Counted from the first letter of the stretch, positions 52,660 through 62,960 are shown. The stretch is DNA of 64,000 nucleotides from Rubrivivax gelatinosus (GCF_004340905.1 NZ_SLXD01000002.1:124001-188000), one strand, 5' to 3'. Notes: generated by a model from the sequence alone, not told the origin. Numbers and translations are program-made.

Positions 52660-53961
52660 TCAGCCTAGGATGTCTCGCAGCCTATACCAGGCCATGCCGA
52701 GCACCAATGCGGGTGTACGCAGCATGCGGCCACCGGGGAAGGCCCGGTGGCGCAGCCTGGCGAAGACGTCGAAGCGGGACGCGTCGCCGGCCATCGCCTC
52801 GGCGACGAGGCGGCCGGCCATCCCGGTCAGGGCCAGGCCGTGACCGGAGAAACCTTGCAGGTAATAGACGTTGGGCGCGCCGGCGAGGCGGCCGAAGTCG
52901 GGGGCGCGGTTCATCGAGATGTCGACGAAGCCGCCCCAGGCGTAGTCGACCTTGGCCGACGCGAGCTGGGGGAAGCTCAGCACCATGCGCTGGCGCATGC
53001 TCTCGGCCAGGTTCGCCGGCGTCAGCGTGCTGTAGCTGACGCGGCCGCCGTAGAGCATGCGGTTGTCGTCGGTGGTGCGGAAGTAGTCGAGCACGAAGTT
53101 GGTGTCGCAGACCGCCGATCGCGACGGGATCAGGCGGTCGGCCAGCGCGTCGTCGAGAACGCTGCTGCACGCAATGTACGTGCCGACGGGCATGATGCGC
53201 GGCTCCAGCGCCGGCGCCAGTCCCGACAGGTACACGTTGCCGGCGAGCAGCACGCGCTGCGCCTGCACTTCGCCGCCGGCGGTGCGCAGCACGGCCGGTT
53301 CGCCCGGCGTCATCGAGACCACCGGGCTGTGTTCGTGCAGGCGCACGCCGGCCTCGGCGGCCGCGCGTGCGATGCCCAGCGCGTACTTCAGCGGGTGCAG
53401 GTGCCCGGAACGCGGGTCGTGCACGCCGCTGTGGAAACGCGGGCTGTCGATCCAGTTGCGCACCTCGGCCGGGCCGACGCGTGTCAGCGGGTAGCCGTAG
53501 ACCGAGTCCATGCGGTCGGCCCACTCGGCCAGTTCGGCGCCCTTGCGGGCGTTGGTCGCCAGGCCGAGGTAGCCGTCGCGCCATTCGCAGTCGATGCCGT
53601 GGCGGATGATGCGTTCGCGGATCAGGTCCAGCGCCTCGATCGACATCGCCCAGACGCGTTTGGCCTCGTCCAGGCCGAGCTGGGCCTCGATCGTCGCCTG
53701 GTCGCAGGCCAGGCCGTGGATCGCCTGGCCGCCGTTGCGGCCGCTGCCGCCCCAGGCGAGCTCGCGGGCCTCGAGCAGCACGACGTCGAAGCCGCGCTGG
53801 CGCAGCTCCAGCGCCGCCGACAGGCCGGCCAGGCCGCCGCCGACGACGGCGACGTCGCAGCTCGTCGTGCCGGCCAGCGGCGCATGGCCGGGGCCGCGCG
53901 CCGCGGTCGCCGCGTAATAGGAGTCGCGGGCCAGGTCCTGGTCGGTGTCGAGCAGCGGCAT
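52660..53961 (-). CDS. puuB: FAD-dependent gamma-glutamylputrescine oxidase
   Basis: A 433-residue DAO-type flavoprotein. DVAVVGGGLAGLSAALELRQ (FAD Rossmann), the conserved ELAWGGSGRNGGQ and a C-terminal GFSGHGLALTGMAGRLVAEAM. It oxidises gamma-glutamylputrescine to the aldehyde with H2O2 release. Start ATG 53961; 20 bases after the aminotransferase. Confidence 0.88.
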   Translation of the reverse strand: MPLLDTDQDLARDSYYAATAARGPGHAPLAGTTSCDVAVVGGGLAGLSAALELRQRGFDVVLLEARELAWGGSGRNGGQAIHGLACDQATIEAQLGLDEAKRVWAMSIEALDLIRERIIRHGIDCEWRDGYLGLATNARKGAELAEWADRMDSVYGYPLTRVGPAEVRNWIDSPRFHSGVHDPRSGHLHPLKYALGIARAAAEAGVRLHEHSPVVSMTPGEPAVLRTAGGEVQAQRVLLAGNVYLSGLAPALEPRIMPVGTYIACSSVLDDALADRLIPSRSAVCDTNFVLDYFRTTDDNRMLYGGRVSYSTLTPANLAESMRQRMVLSFPQLASAKVDYAWGGFVDISMNRAPDFGRLAGAPNVYYLQGFSGHGLALTGMAGRLVAEAMAGDASRFDVFARLRHRAFPGGRMLRTPALVLGMAWYRLRDILG

Positions 53962-53981
53962 CGAGGCGGTCTCCGCAGGCC

Positions 53982-55289
53982 TCAGGCCAGACGGCGCAGG
54001 GCCGTGCGGATCGTCTCGACGATGCGGTCGATCTGCGCCGTCTCGATGATCAGCGGCGGCGACAGCGCGATGACGTCGCCGGTGGTACGGATCAGCACGC
54101 CCTGCTCGTAGCAGTCGAGGAAGGCGTCGAAGGCGCGCCTGCCGGGTTCGCCCGGGCGCGTGGCCAGCTCGATGCCGCCGACGAAGCCGATGTTGCGGAT
54201 GTCGATGACGTGCGGCTCGCCCTTCAGCGAGTGCAGGGCCTCGGCGAAGTGGCCGCCGAGCTCGGTGGCGCGTGTCAGCAGGCCTTCGTCGGCGTAGGTG
54301 TCCAGCGTCGCCAGGCCGGCGGCGCAGGCCAGCGGGTGGCCGGAGTAGGTGTAGCCGTGCGCGAACTCGATCAGGTGCTCGGGCCCGTTCATGAAGGTGT
54401 CGTGGATCGTGTCGCGCACGAGCACGGCACCCATCGGCACGGTACCGTTGGTCACGCCCTTGGCCAGCGTCACCAGGTCGGGCGTGACGCCGAAGGTCTG
54501 CGCCGCGAAGGGCTGGCCGGTGCGGCCGAAGCCGGTGATGACCTCGTCGAAGATCAGCAGGATGCCGTGGCGGTCGCAGATCTCGCGCAGGCGCTGCAGG
54601 TAACCCTGGGGCGGCAGCAGGACGCCGGTGGAGCCGGCGACCGGCTCGACGATGACTGCGGCGATGGTCGACGCGTCGTGCAGCGCGACCAGGCGCTCCA
54701 GGTCCTCGGCGAGCTCGGCGCCGTGCGCGGGCTGGCCGACGCTGAAGGCGTTGCGCGCCGGGTCGTGGGTGTGGCGGATGTGGTCGACGCCGCCCAGCAG
54801 CGTGCCGAAGACCTTGCGGTTGCCGACGATGCCGCCCACCGAGATGCCGCCGAAGTTGACGCCGTGGTAACCACGCTCGCGGCCGATCAGCCGCGTGCGG
54901 CTGCCTTCACCGCGCGCCCGGTGGTAGGCCAGCGCGATCTTCAGCGCCGTCTCCACCGACTCCGAGCCCGAGTTGGTGAAGAACACGTGATCCAGCCCGG
55001 CCGGCGCCAGCTTGGCCAGGCGGTCGGCGAGTTCGAAGGCCTTCGGGTGCGCCATCTGGAACGGCGGCGCGTAGTCCAGCTCAGCGGCCTGGGCCTGGAT
55101 CGCCTGCACGATCTTCGGCCGGGCGTGGCCGGCGTTGACGCACCACAGGCCGGCGACGCCGTCGAGGATCTGCCGGCCGTGGTCGTCCCAGTAGTACATG
55201 CCTTCGGAGCGGGTCAGCAGGCGCGGCGCCTTCTTGAACTGCCGGTTGGCGGTGAAGGGCATCCAGTAGGCGGAGAGATCCTGAGTCAT
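53982..55289 (-). CDS. Class III aminotransferase (omega-amino acid/beta-alanine-pyruvate type)
   Basis: A 435-residue PLP enzyme beginning with AYWMPFTANRQFKK, the mark of omega-amino-acid:pyruvate transaminases. FFTNSGSESVETALK, YHGVNFGG, FDEVITGFGRTGQPF, TLAKGVTNGTVPMGA. It may act on GABA, beta-alanine (from spermidine) or a related amine. First gene of the leftward operon. Start ATG 55289; an in-frame TTG 24 bases upstream is less likely. Confidence 0.82.
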   Translation of the reverse strand: MTQDLSAYWMPFTANRQFKKAPRLLTRSEGMYYWDDHGRQILDGVAGLWCVNAGHARPKIVQAIQAQAAELDYAPPFQMAHPKAFELADRLAKLAPAGLDHVFFTNSGSESVETALKIALAYHRARGEGSRTRLIGRERGYHGVNFGGISVGGIVGNRKVFGTLLGGVDHIRHTHDPARNAFSVGQPAHGAELAEDLERLVALHDASTIAAVIVEPVAGSTGVLLPPQGYLQRLREICDRHGILLIFDEVITGFGRTGQPFAAQTFGVTPDLVTLAKGVTNGTVPMGAVLVRDTIHDTFMNGPEHLIEFAHGYTYSGHPLACAAGLATLDTYADEGLLTRATELGGHFAEALHSLKGEPHVIDIRNIGFVGGIELATRPGEPGRRAFDAFLDCYEQGVLIRTTGDVIALSPPLIIETAQIDRIVETIRTALRRLA

Positions 55290-55384
55290 GGCGGTGTTCC
55301 GGGGTGGCGCCAAGGCCGGCGCCGGGTGTTTCGACGTGGGAAGACGGGTGCGGGACCCGGCCTCAGTCTAGCCAGGACCGATAG

Positions 55385-55433
55385 CAATGTGCGTGCTCGG
55401 TCGATGCGGGTTGGCCCGCGATCACGCACAATG
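55385..55433. promoter_or_regulatory. Inverted repeat operator between Lrp gene and polyamine operon
   Basis: Arms CAATGTGCGTG and CACGCACAATG (10 of 11 pairs match) separated by 27 bases, in the 175-base divergent gap. A dimeric site pair as used by Lrp/AsnC proteins is suggested. Confidence 0.5.
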
Positions 55434-55464
55434 ATTCGACCTGAACGTCGCTAGGCGCAATTTC

Positions 55465-55956
55465 ATGCGAACCAATGAAGCATCACCGCAATGGCCTGCC
55501 AAACTCGATTCGATCGACCGGGCCATATTGCAGGAACTGCAGATCGACGGCCGGCTGTCCAACGTCGACCTCGCGCAGCGTGTGCACCTGTCGCCCTCGG
55601 CCTGCCTGCGGCGCGTGAAGGCGCTGGAAGAGCAGGGCGTCGTCGACCGCTACGTCGCACTGCTCAATCCACGCGCGATCGGACGCCACGGCACCAGCTA
55701 CACCATCGTCAACCTGGAGAGCACGCAGCCGGGCAAGCTCGAAGCCTTCGAGCAGGCGGTCAAGGACACGCCGGAGATCCTCGACTGCTTCTACGTCGCT
55801 GGCGCCAACGACTACCTCGTGCGCTTCACCTACCGTGACGCCGAGGACCTGGAGCGTTTCCACGCCGAGGTACTGCCACGCCTGCCCGGCGTGGTGCGTT
55901 CCAACTCCATGTTGGTGCTGCGCACCGTGAAGAAGACCAGCGCGCTGCCGCTCTGA
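55465..55956 (+). CDS. Lrp/AsnC-family transcriptional regulator
   Basis: A 163-residue regulator: HTH domain (LDSIDRAILQELQIDGRLSNVDLA, LSPSACLRRVKALEEQG) and an RAM/AsnC effector domain (VNLESTQPGKLEAFEQ, VAGANDYLVRFTYRD, VVRSNSMLVLRTVKKTSALPL). Divergent from the polyamine operon, so probably its regulator, sensing a polyamine or amino-acid product (inference). Start ATG 55465. Confidence 0.88.
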   Translation: MRTNEASPQWPAKLDSIDRAILQELQIDGRLSNVDLAQRVHLSPSACLRRVKALEEQGVVDRYVALLNPRAIGRHGTSYTIVNLESTQPGKLEAFEQAVKDTPEILDCFYVAGANDYLVRFTYRDAEDLERFHAEVLPRLPGVVRSNSMLVLRTVKKTSALPL

Positions 55957-55972
55957 GCGCCGCCAAACGAAA

Positions 55973-55994
55973 CGGGCGCCCCGCAGGGCGCCCG
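55973..55994. terminator. Bidirectional terminator
   Basis: 9-bp arms CGGGCGCCC / GGGCGCCCG, loop CGCA. On the minus strand it is followed by TTTCGTTT, so it best terminates the hemerythrin gene. Confidence 0.7.
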
Positions 55995-56014
55995 AACCGC
56001 CGGAGCCGACAGCC

Positions 56015-56539
56015 TCAGCCGCGCGACTTGGCGCCTTCCTCCAGCGAGGCCTGGTGGCGGCGGGCGGCCGGGTAGACCAGCGACTCCTCCAGCCCGATGT
56101 GCTCGTAATAGAGCGCGGTGAAGACCGGCAGCGCGTGGCGCAGCATCACCAGGTCGTACCAGTTGTAGCCCTCGGCGATGGCTTCGATCTGCGGCGCCAG
56201 TTCGAGCCAGTCTTCCTCGAGCCAGCCGTGGTCCTGCTGCAGGCGCTTGATGCTCTGCACGAGTTCGGCATCACCCTTGGCCAGCAACTGCGGGAAGACG
56301 AAACGCTCCTCGTCGGCGTGGTGCTGGCGGGCGTGGCCGCTGAAGAACTGGTGGATCTCGGCGGCGCTGGCGCGCGCCACCTCGTCGGCGCCGTTCTCGT
56401 CGATGTGCGCCAGCAGGCGGTCGAACTGGCCCAGCACCTCGATCACGCGGGCATGCGTGCGGTCCAGTGCCTCGAAGGGCGGAACCGGCGGTGCCGGGGC
56501 GCGGGCGGGACGGGCCTTGGTTCCAGAACTTGCAGCCAT
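56015..56539 (-). CDS. Hemerythrin-domain protein
   Basis: A 174-residue HHE four-helix bundle: LDRTHARVIEVLGQF, HARQHHADEERFVFPQLL, LQQDHGWLEEDW and EHIGLEESLVYPAAR. No anchor or tail. Outside the sigma-54 cluster. Start ATG 56539 with AAGGAG. A TTGAT-CCCG-CGCAA sequence upstream resembles half of an FNR box. Confidence 0.85.
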   Translation of the reverse strand: MAASSGTKARPARAPAPPVPPFEALDRTHARVIEVLGQFDRLLAHIDENGADEVARASAAEIHQFFSGHARQHHADEERFVFPQLLAKGDAELVQSIKRLQQDHGWLEEDWLELAPQIEAIAEGYNWYDLVMLRHALPVFTALYYEHIGLEESLVYPAARRHQASLEEGAKSRG

Positions 56540-56591
56540 CGCGACTCCTTCAGGGTTTTCCTGATTGTTCGAACGAGCAAAGTGTCGGACT

Positions 56592-56605
56592 TGCGCGGGA
56601 TCAAG
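56592..56605. promoter_or_regulatory. FNR-like half-site before hemerythrin gene
   Basis: Minus strand TTGAT-CCCG-CGCAA: the left half of the FNR box is perfect, the right half has two mismatches. 53 bases from the ATG. Confidence 0.25.
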
Positions 56606-56617
56606 TTCGGTTCGCCG

Positions 56618-57562
56618 TCAGCGGCGCCCCGCCCCTGTCTGCGCCAGCCGGCCTGCGAGGTAGGTCCAGACGAAGGTGGCGGCGGCCGACGAGCTGAGAT
56701 CCGCATGATCGTACGGCGGCGCAACCTCGACACAATCCATGCCGACGAAGGGCAGATCCACCCATTCCTCGAGCAGGGTCAGCACCTGGTTGGTGCTCAT
56801 GCCGCCTGGTTCCGGGGTGCCGGTGCCCGGCGCGAAAGCCGGATCCAGACAGTCGATGTCCAGCGACAGGTAGACCGGCGGCATGCCGTGTGCGGCCAGC
56901 CGCTCGCGCACCGCGGCCAGCACCGGCGCAAGCTGGGCCGGGCTCTCCAGGCCGCGCAGCGTGCGCGCCCCGAAAAACAGGCCGCCGCGATCGGGAACGT
57001 AGTCGCGCGCCTCGCGCACCGCGGCCGAGCGGATGCCCACCTGCACGAAGCAGGCGGGATCGACGAGACCCTCGACAAAGGCCTCGTGCACCCAGGTGCC
57101 GTGGCCCGAGGGCTCGCCGAAGTGGTCTTCCCAGGTGTCGCAGTGGGCGTCGAAATGGATCACCGCCAGCGGCCGGCCGAACCGTGCGCGGTACTCGCGC
57201 AGCAGCGGCAGCGTCATCGAGTGGTCGCCGCCCAGCCAGGCCATGTGGTGGGCGGCGATCAGTTCGGCCGCCGCCGGTTGCAGCGCACGCCGCATGCCCT
57301 CGATCGAGGTGTTGGGCAGTGGCAGGTCGCCGGCGTCGGCCAGCGCACCGATCGGCGAGGTGCCGAACAGCGGGTGCGTCGCGTCGCACAGCATGTGGCT
57401 GGCGGCGCGGATCGCGCGTGGCCCGAAGCGTGCCCCGGGCCGGTTGGTCACCGCGCCGTCCCAGGCGACGCCGGCGACACAGAACGGCATCGCCGACGCG
57501 GCCTCGCGCGTCGGCACCTTCAGGAACGAGGCGTGGTCGGACAGGAAGGCGAAGTGGCTCAT
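56618..57562 (-). CDS. speB: Agmatinase
   Basis: A 314-residue ureohydrolase hydrolysing agmatine to putrescine and urea. Metal ligands in GGDHS, HFDAHCDT and SLDIDCLDPAFAPGTGTPEPGG are intact; the last is the ureohydrolase signature. It supplies putrescine to the Puu pathway encoded upstream. Start ATG 57562. A GCTG-rich 428-base region separates it from aceA. Confidence 0.88.
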   Translation of the reverse strand: MSHFAFLSDHASFLKVPTREAASAMPFCVAGVAWDGAVTNRPGARFGPRAIRAASHMLCDATHPLFGTSPIGALADAGDLPLPNTSIEGMRRALQPAAAELIAAHHMAWLGGDHSMTLPLLREYRARFGRPLAVIHFDAHCDTWEDHFGEPSGHGTWVHEAFVEGLVDPACFVQVGIRSAAVREARDYVPDRGGLFFGARTLRGLESPAQLAPVLAAVRERLAAHGMPPVYLSLDIDCLDPAFAPGTGTPEPGGMSTNQVLTLLEEWVDLPFVGMDCVEVAPPYDHADLSSSAAATFVWTYLAGRLAQTGAGRR

Positions 57563-57865
57563 CGGTGGGAAAGGCGGCACCCGGGTCTCACGGCACTGGC
57601 CGCCATGATAAGGAGGAGGGCTGGCGATGAAGCCGGTGTCGAGTTCGGTGACGCAGCGGGGCAGACGGCCCAGCGAGGCCTTCGATCTGCCGCCCGGCGC
57701 GTGCGCCTGGCCGCCAGCGCGGCCTGCCCGATGCCGGCACTGGACGGCGGCCAGCCGCGTGAATTCCACGTGATGGAAGCAGCATTCCGCAATGCGGCAA
57801 ACGGAAACGCTGCACCGCAGCAAAATGCATCATATGAAAAGACATCATCCCGCATCGCAGGAATG

Positions 57866-57880
57866 AAGTGCTAAGCACTT
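57866..57880. promoter_or_regulatory. Palindrome upstream of aceA (AAGTGC-TAA-GCACTT)
   Basis: 15-bp perfect inverted repeat with 6-bp arms, 111 bases before the aceA start. Confidence 0.45.
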
Positions 57881-57902
57881 GATTTATATGACTCATATCT
57901 TT

Positions 57903-57918
57903 TGTCTTATATAAGACA
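57903..57918. promoter_or_regulatory. 16-bp palindrome TGTCTTATATAAGACA upstream of aceA
   Basis: Perfect 16-bp palindrome of the CTTATATAAG type, which resembles GntR-family operators. 73 bases before the aceA start, so at the promoter. Likely the glyoxylate-shunt repressor site. Confidence 0.55.
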
Positions 57919-57990
57919 GAAGTCTTGGCATCCGAGCCCATGGCGGGTACGCTTGCGCCATCGTTTCTCCCTTGGACCAGGAGTCTTCCG

Positions 57991-59286
<1,296 letters not shown>

Positions 59287-59294
59287 CGCGCCGC

Positions 59295-59318
59295 GGCCGG
59301 GGCCCGCGAGCCCCGGCC
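59295..59318 (+). terminator. First hairpin after aceA
   Basis: 9-bp perfect arms GGCCGGGGC / GCCCCGGCC with a 6-nt loop, no T-tract. Confidence 0.5.
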
Positions 59319-59369
59319 CTCCAGGACAGGGACCGGTTCCGAGAGGAAGCCAAGAGGAGACAAGGCGGA

Positions 59370-59400
59370 CGGCGCTGCCCGGCAAGGGCAGCGCCGTTTT
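59370..59400 (+). terminator. Intrinsic terminator after aceA
   Basis: 11-bp arms CGGCGCTGCCC / GGGCAGCGCCG with loop GGCAA, followed by TTTT. Confidence 0.85.
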
Positions 59401-59480
59401 GCCGTCTGCGCCGCCGTGCCGTGCGGGTTCTCGCGCCGGTCACCGCCGCGGCGTAGCATGGTCCGGCAGGAGGGTTTTCC

Positions 59481-60392
59481 ATGAAAGTCGGAATCATCGG
59501 CGTCGGTTATGTCGGCGCCAGCGTGGCGGTCTCGCTGCTGCACGGCGGCGTCACGCGCGAACTGCTGCTGCACGACCGCGACGCTGCACGCGCCGAAGGC
59601 GAGGCGATGGACCTGGCGCAGGGCGCGCCGTACTACCCGCGGGCGACGGTGCGTGCGGTCGATCTGGACGAGGTCTCGCGCTGCGACGTCGTCGTCTTCG
59701 CCGCCGGCCGCAACGGCCGCCCGGGCGAGTCGCGGCTGCAGTTGCTGGCCGACAACTTCCGCGTCGCCAGCGAGGTCGGCCGGGTCGTCGGCCAGCACGC
59801 CGGGATCATCGTCGCGATCTCCAACCCGGTGGACGTGCTGACGCGCGTGCTGCAGCAGTCCTCTGGCCTGCCGCCCGAGCGTGTCATCGGCACCGGCACG
59901 ATGCTCGACACCGCACGCCTGCGCCAGGCGCTGGCCGAGCGGCTGGCTGTGGATTCGCGTTCGGTGCACGCCCAGGTGCTGGGTGAACACGGCGACTCCG
60001 AGATCGTGCAATGGTCCGGCGCCCAGGTCGGCGGAAGCCCGCTGCGCGACTGGCCGGGCTGGACGCGCGAGGACGAGCAGCGCCTGGGCCACGAGGTCAA
60101 GCGTGCGGCCTACGAGATCATCCAGAGGAAGGGCGTCACCAACCACGCGATCGGCCTCGTCACAGCCGACCTGGTGCGGGCCATCGTTCGCGACGAGCAC
60201 CGCGTGCTGACGGTCACGCGCTGCCATGCGGGCGAGGGGCTGGACGGCGTCGCGCTGTCCTTGCCGGCGATCGTCGGCCGCAACGGGGCGACGACGGTGA
60301 TCCCGCCCTCGCTGGACGACGACGAAGCCCAGGCGCTGGCGCGTTCGGCCCAGGTGCTGCGCGACGCCTGGTCGCAGCTCGCCCCGGCCTGA
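59481..60392 (+). CDS. Lactate/malate dehydrogenase-like 2-hydroxyacid dehydrogenase
   Basis: A 303-residue NAD+-dependent LDH/MDH fold. GIIGVGYVGAS (NAD site), catalytic His170 in VLGEHGDSE, loop Arg85 and SNPVDVLT. The substrate-selecting residue that is Gln in lactate and Arg in malate enzymes aligns with Gly79 (GRNGRPGESR), so the substrate is open. Start ATG 59481 with AGGAGGG. Confidence 0.8.
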   Translation: MKVGIIGVGYVGASVAVSLLHGGVTRELLLHDRDAARAEGEAMDLAQGAPYYPRATVRAVDLDEVSRCDVVVFAAGRNGRPGESRLQLLADNFRVASEVGRVVGQHAGIIVAISNPVDVLTRVLQQSSGLPPERVIGTGTMLDTARLRQALAERLAVDSRSVHAQVLGEHGDSEIVQWSGAQVGGSPLRDWPGWTREDEQRLGHEVKRAAYEIIQRKGVTNHAIGLVTADLVRAIVRDEHRVLTVTRCHAGEGLDGVALSLPAIVGRNGATTVIPPSLDDDEAQALARSAQVLRDAWSQLAPA

Positions 60393-60393
60393 A

Positions 60394-61542
60394 CTACATC
60401 GAGGCTTCGAGCATCGCGAGGTAGTCCTCGGCGCTGGCCAGCCGCGGGTTGGTCTTGTGGCAGTGGTCGGCCAGCGCGCCGGCCACGACCTTGTCGAACA
60501 GCTCGCGCTTGACGCCCATTTCGGCCAGCCCCGACGGCAGGCCCAGGCGGGCGTTGAGCGCACGCACCGCTTCGGCGACCTCGGCGCCGTCATCGCCGCA
60601 TCCCGGCAGGCCCATCGCCTGCGCGAGGCGCTGCATACGCTGTTCGCGGCGCACCGATTCGGCTTCGGCGTTGAAACGCAGCACCGCCGGCAGGAAGACC
60701 GCGTTCAGGCTGCCGTGGTGCAGCCGCGGGTCGGCGCCGCCCAGCGCGTGGCTCAGCGAATGCACGCAGCCCAGGCCTTTCTGGAAGGCCAGAGCGCCCT
60801 GCATGCTGGCGCTCAGCATGTTCCAGCGTGCCTCGCGGTCGTGGCCCTCGCGTGTCGCACGTTCGATGTGCGCCCAGCCGCGGGCCAGACCGTCGAGTGC
60901 GATGCCGTCGGCCGGCGGGATCGGCGCCGGCGCGAGAAAGGTCTCGATGCAGTGCGCGATCGCGTCCATGCCGGTGGCCGCGGACAGCTTCGGCGGCAGC
61001 GCCAGCGTCAGCTCGGGGTCGAGCAGCGCCGCCTTGGGCACCAGGTGCCAGCTGTGGAAACCGAGCTTGCGGCCGTCGTCGACGATGACGATCGCGCCGC
61101 GCGCGACCTCGCTGCCGGTGCCGGCGGTCGTCGGCACGGCGATCAGCGGCGCGACACGTTCGCTGATGCGCACGCTGCCGCCCTCGATCGTCGCGTAGTG
61201 CGCCAGCGGGCCGTCGTGGGTCGCGGCGATCGCGACGCCCTTGGCGAGGTCGATCGACGAACCACCGCCGACGGCCACGAGGCCGTCGCAGCCGTGTTCG
61301 CGCCAGACGCGCACCGCATCGCGCACCGCGGCTTCGGTCGGGTTGGACGGCGTGCCGTCGTAGACCGCGTGCGGCAGATCGCCGAGCGCGGCCAGTGCCG
61401 GCAGCAGCACGCCGGCGGCGCGCACGCCGGCGTCGGTGACGACGAGCGGGCGGCGCATGCCGGTGCGTTCGCACTCGGCGCGCAGCAGGCGCACCGCGCC
61501 GAAATCGAGGTCGATCTGGGTGACGTAGAACATTCGGGCCAT
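60394..61542 (-). CDS. Iron-containing (type III) alcohol dehydrogenase
   Basis: A 382-residue Fe-ADH. GGGSSIDLAK (NAD site), IAVPTTAGTGSEVARGA and the metal-binding histidines in GMDAIAHCIE, SLSHALGG and HHGSLNA. It reduces or oxidises aldehydes and diols. ATG 61542 preferred; ATG 61533 possible. Confidence 0.88.
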   Translation of the reverse strand: MARMFYVTQIDLDFGAVRLLRAECERTGMRRPLVVTDAGVRAAGVLLPALAALGDLPHAVYDGTPSNPTEAAVRDAVRVWREHGCDGLVAVGGGSSIDLAKGVAIAATHDGPLAHYATIEGGSVRISERVAPLIAVPTTAGTGSEVARGAIVIVDDGRKLGFHSWHLVPKAALLDPELTLALPPKLSAATGMDAIAHCIETFLAPAPIPPADGIALDGLARGWAHIERATREGHDREARWNMLSASMQGALAFQKGLGCVHSLSHALGGADPRLHHGSLNAVFLPAVLRFNAEAESVRREQRMQRLAQAMGLPGCGDDGAEVAEAVRALNARLGLPSGLAEMGVKRELFDKVVAGALADHCHKTNPRLASAEDYLAMLEASM

Positions 61543-61593
61543 CGGCCCAGTATCCTCGCGGCCACCTTGGGAACGCATCTGCTGAAACCCGCA

Positions 61594-62505
61594 ATGGCGG
61601 GCCTGCTCGAACGCATCCGCCGCGCCGAGCGCACGCCCTTCCATGCGATGGAACCCGCGGCCGCCCGCGCCGCCTACGAAACCGCCGCCGAGGTGCTGGA
61701 CCTGCCGCGTGCGCCGCTGGCCCGCGTCGAGGACTTCACGATCCCCGCCGCCGACGGCACGGCGCTGCGCGCGCGGCTCTACGCCCCGTCGCACGAACGT
61801 CTGCCGCTGCTCTTGTACCTGCACGGCGGCGGCTTCGTCGTCGGCAGCCTGGAGACACACGACAGCCTGTGCCGCCAGCTCGCGCGGCGCAGCGGCGGTG
61901 CCGTCGTCGCGCTGGACTACCGCCTCGCGCCCGAGCATCGGTTCCCGACCGCGGTCGACGACGCCTGGGCCGCGATGGTCTGGCTGGCAGCGAACGCCCA
62001 AACGCTGGGCCTGGACGGCTCGCGCCTGGCCGTCGGCGGCGACAGCGCCGGCGGCACGCTGGCCGCGGTCTGCGCGATCCACGCCCGCGACACCGGCCTG
62101 CCGTTGGCGCTGCAGCTGCTGGTGACGCCGGGCACGACGGCGCACGCCGACACCGCCAGCCACAAGCTGTTCGCCAACGGCTTCCTGATCGACGCCGCGA
62201 CGATCGCCTGGTTCTTCGACCACTACATCGACTACCACCACCGCCGCGACTGGCGCTTCGCGCCGCTGGAGGCCGAGGATCTGGAGGGCGTCGCCCCGGC
62301 CTGCCTGCTGCTGGCCGAGTGCGACCCGCTGGTCGACGAAGGCATCGCCTACGCCGACCGGCTGCGCCTGCACGGCGTGCCGGTGGCGCTGGAGATCGCG
62401 CGCGGCATGACCCACGACTTCATCAAGATGGGCCGCGCGCTGCCCGAGGCCGCGACGGCCCTCGAACAGGCCGCCGCGGCGCTGAAACACGCCTGGAACG
62501 CATGA
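61594..62505 (+). CDS. HSL-family alpha/beta hydrolase (esterase)
   Basis: A 303-residue hormone-sensitive-lipase-type esterase: HGGGF oxyanion motif, nucleophile GGDSAGG, DPLVDEG and catalytic His in MTHDFI. Start ATG 61594. Stop overlaps the GNAT start (ATGA). Confidence 0.85.
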   Translation: MAGLLERIRRAERTPFHAMEPAAARAAYETAAEVLDLPRAPLARVEDFTIPAADGTALRARLYAPSHERLPLLLYLHGGGFVVGSLETHDSLCRQLARRSGGAVVALDYRLAPEHRFPTAVDDAWAAMVWLAANAQTLGLDGSRLAVGGDSAGGTLAAVCAIHARDTGLPLALQLLVTPGTTAHADTASHKLFANGFLIDAATIAWFFDHYIDYHHRRDWRFAPLEAEDLEGVAPACLLLAECDPLVDEGIAYADRLRLHGVPVALEIARGMTHDFIKMGRALPEAATALEQAAAALKHAWNA

Positions 62506-62960
62506 ACACCCACGCCCCCCTCCGATCCTCGCCGACGCTGCGCGTGGGCACCTGGGCCGAACTCGGCGCGCATGCGCAGGCCGTGCGCAGCGCCGTCTTC
62601 GTCGTCGAGCAGGGCATCCCGGCCGAACTGGAATGGGACGCGGCCGACGCCGGCGCCCTGCATGTCGTCGCCTGCGCCGACGGTGTGCCGGTGGCGACCG
62701 GGCGCTGGCTCGTTTGCGACGAAGCCGGGCTGGTGCGCGTGGGCCGCATGGCGGTGCTGGCGCCGCGTCGAGGCGGGGGTGTCGGCCGCCAGGTACTCGA
62801 CGCCTTGATGGACGCCGCACGCGCCGCGGGCCACGGCGCGGTGATGCTGCACGCCCAGGAGAGCGCGATCGAGTTCTACCGCCGTGCCGGGTTCGAGCCC
62901 GTCGGCCCGAGCTTCGTCGAGGCCGGCATCGTGCACCAGGAGATGCGCCGCCGGCTGTGA
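62502..62960 (+). CDS. GNAT-family N-acetyltransferase
   Basis: A 152-residue GNAT protein. RVGRMAVLAPRRGGGVGRQVLDALM holds the V-x-P-x-RxGxG acetyl-CoA loop, and EFYRRAGFEPVG closes the domain. ElaA-like N-terminus (VRSAVFVVEQGIPAELEWD). Coupled to the esterase. Confidence 0.85.
   Translation: MNTHAPLRSSPTLRVGTWAELGAHAQAVRSAVFVVEQGIPAELEWDAADAGALHVVACADGVPVATGRWLVCDEAGLVRVGRMAVLAPRRGGGVGRQVLDALMDAARAAGHGAVMLHAQESAIEFYRRAGFEPVGPSFVEAGIVHQEMRRRL

Larger units (their letters stand above)
57563..57990. other. 428-bp regulatory region of aceA
   Basis: Gene-free and much more A/T-rich than its surroundings over the last 150 bases. It contains two perfect palindromes (57866-57880 and 57903-57918) and a GGAG ribosome site. 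No small gene recognised. Confidence 0.55.
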
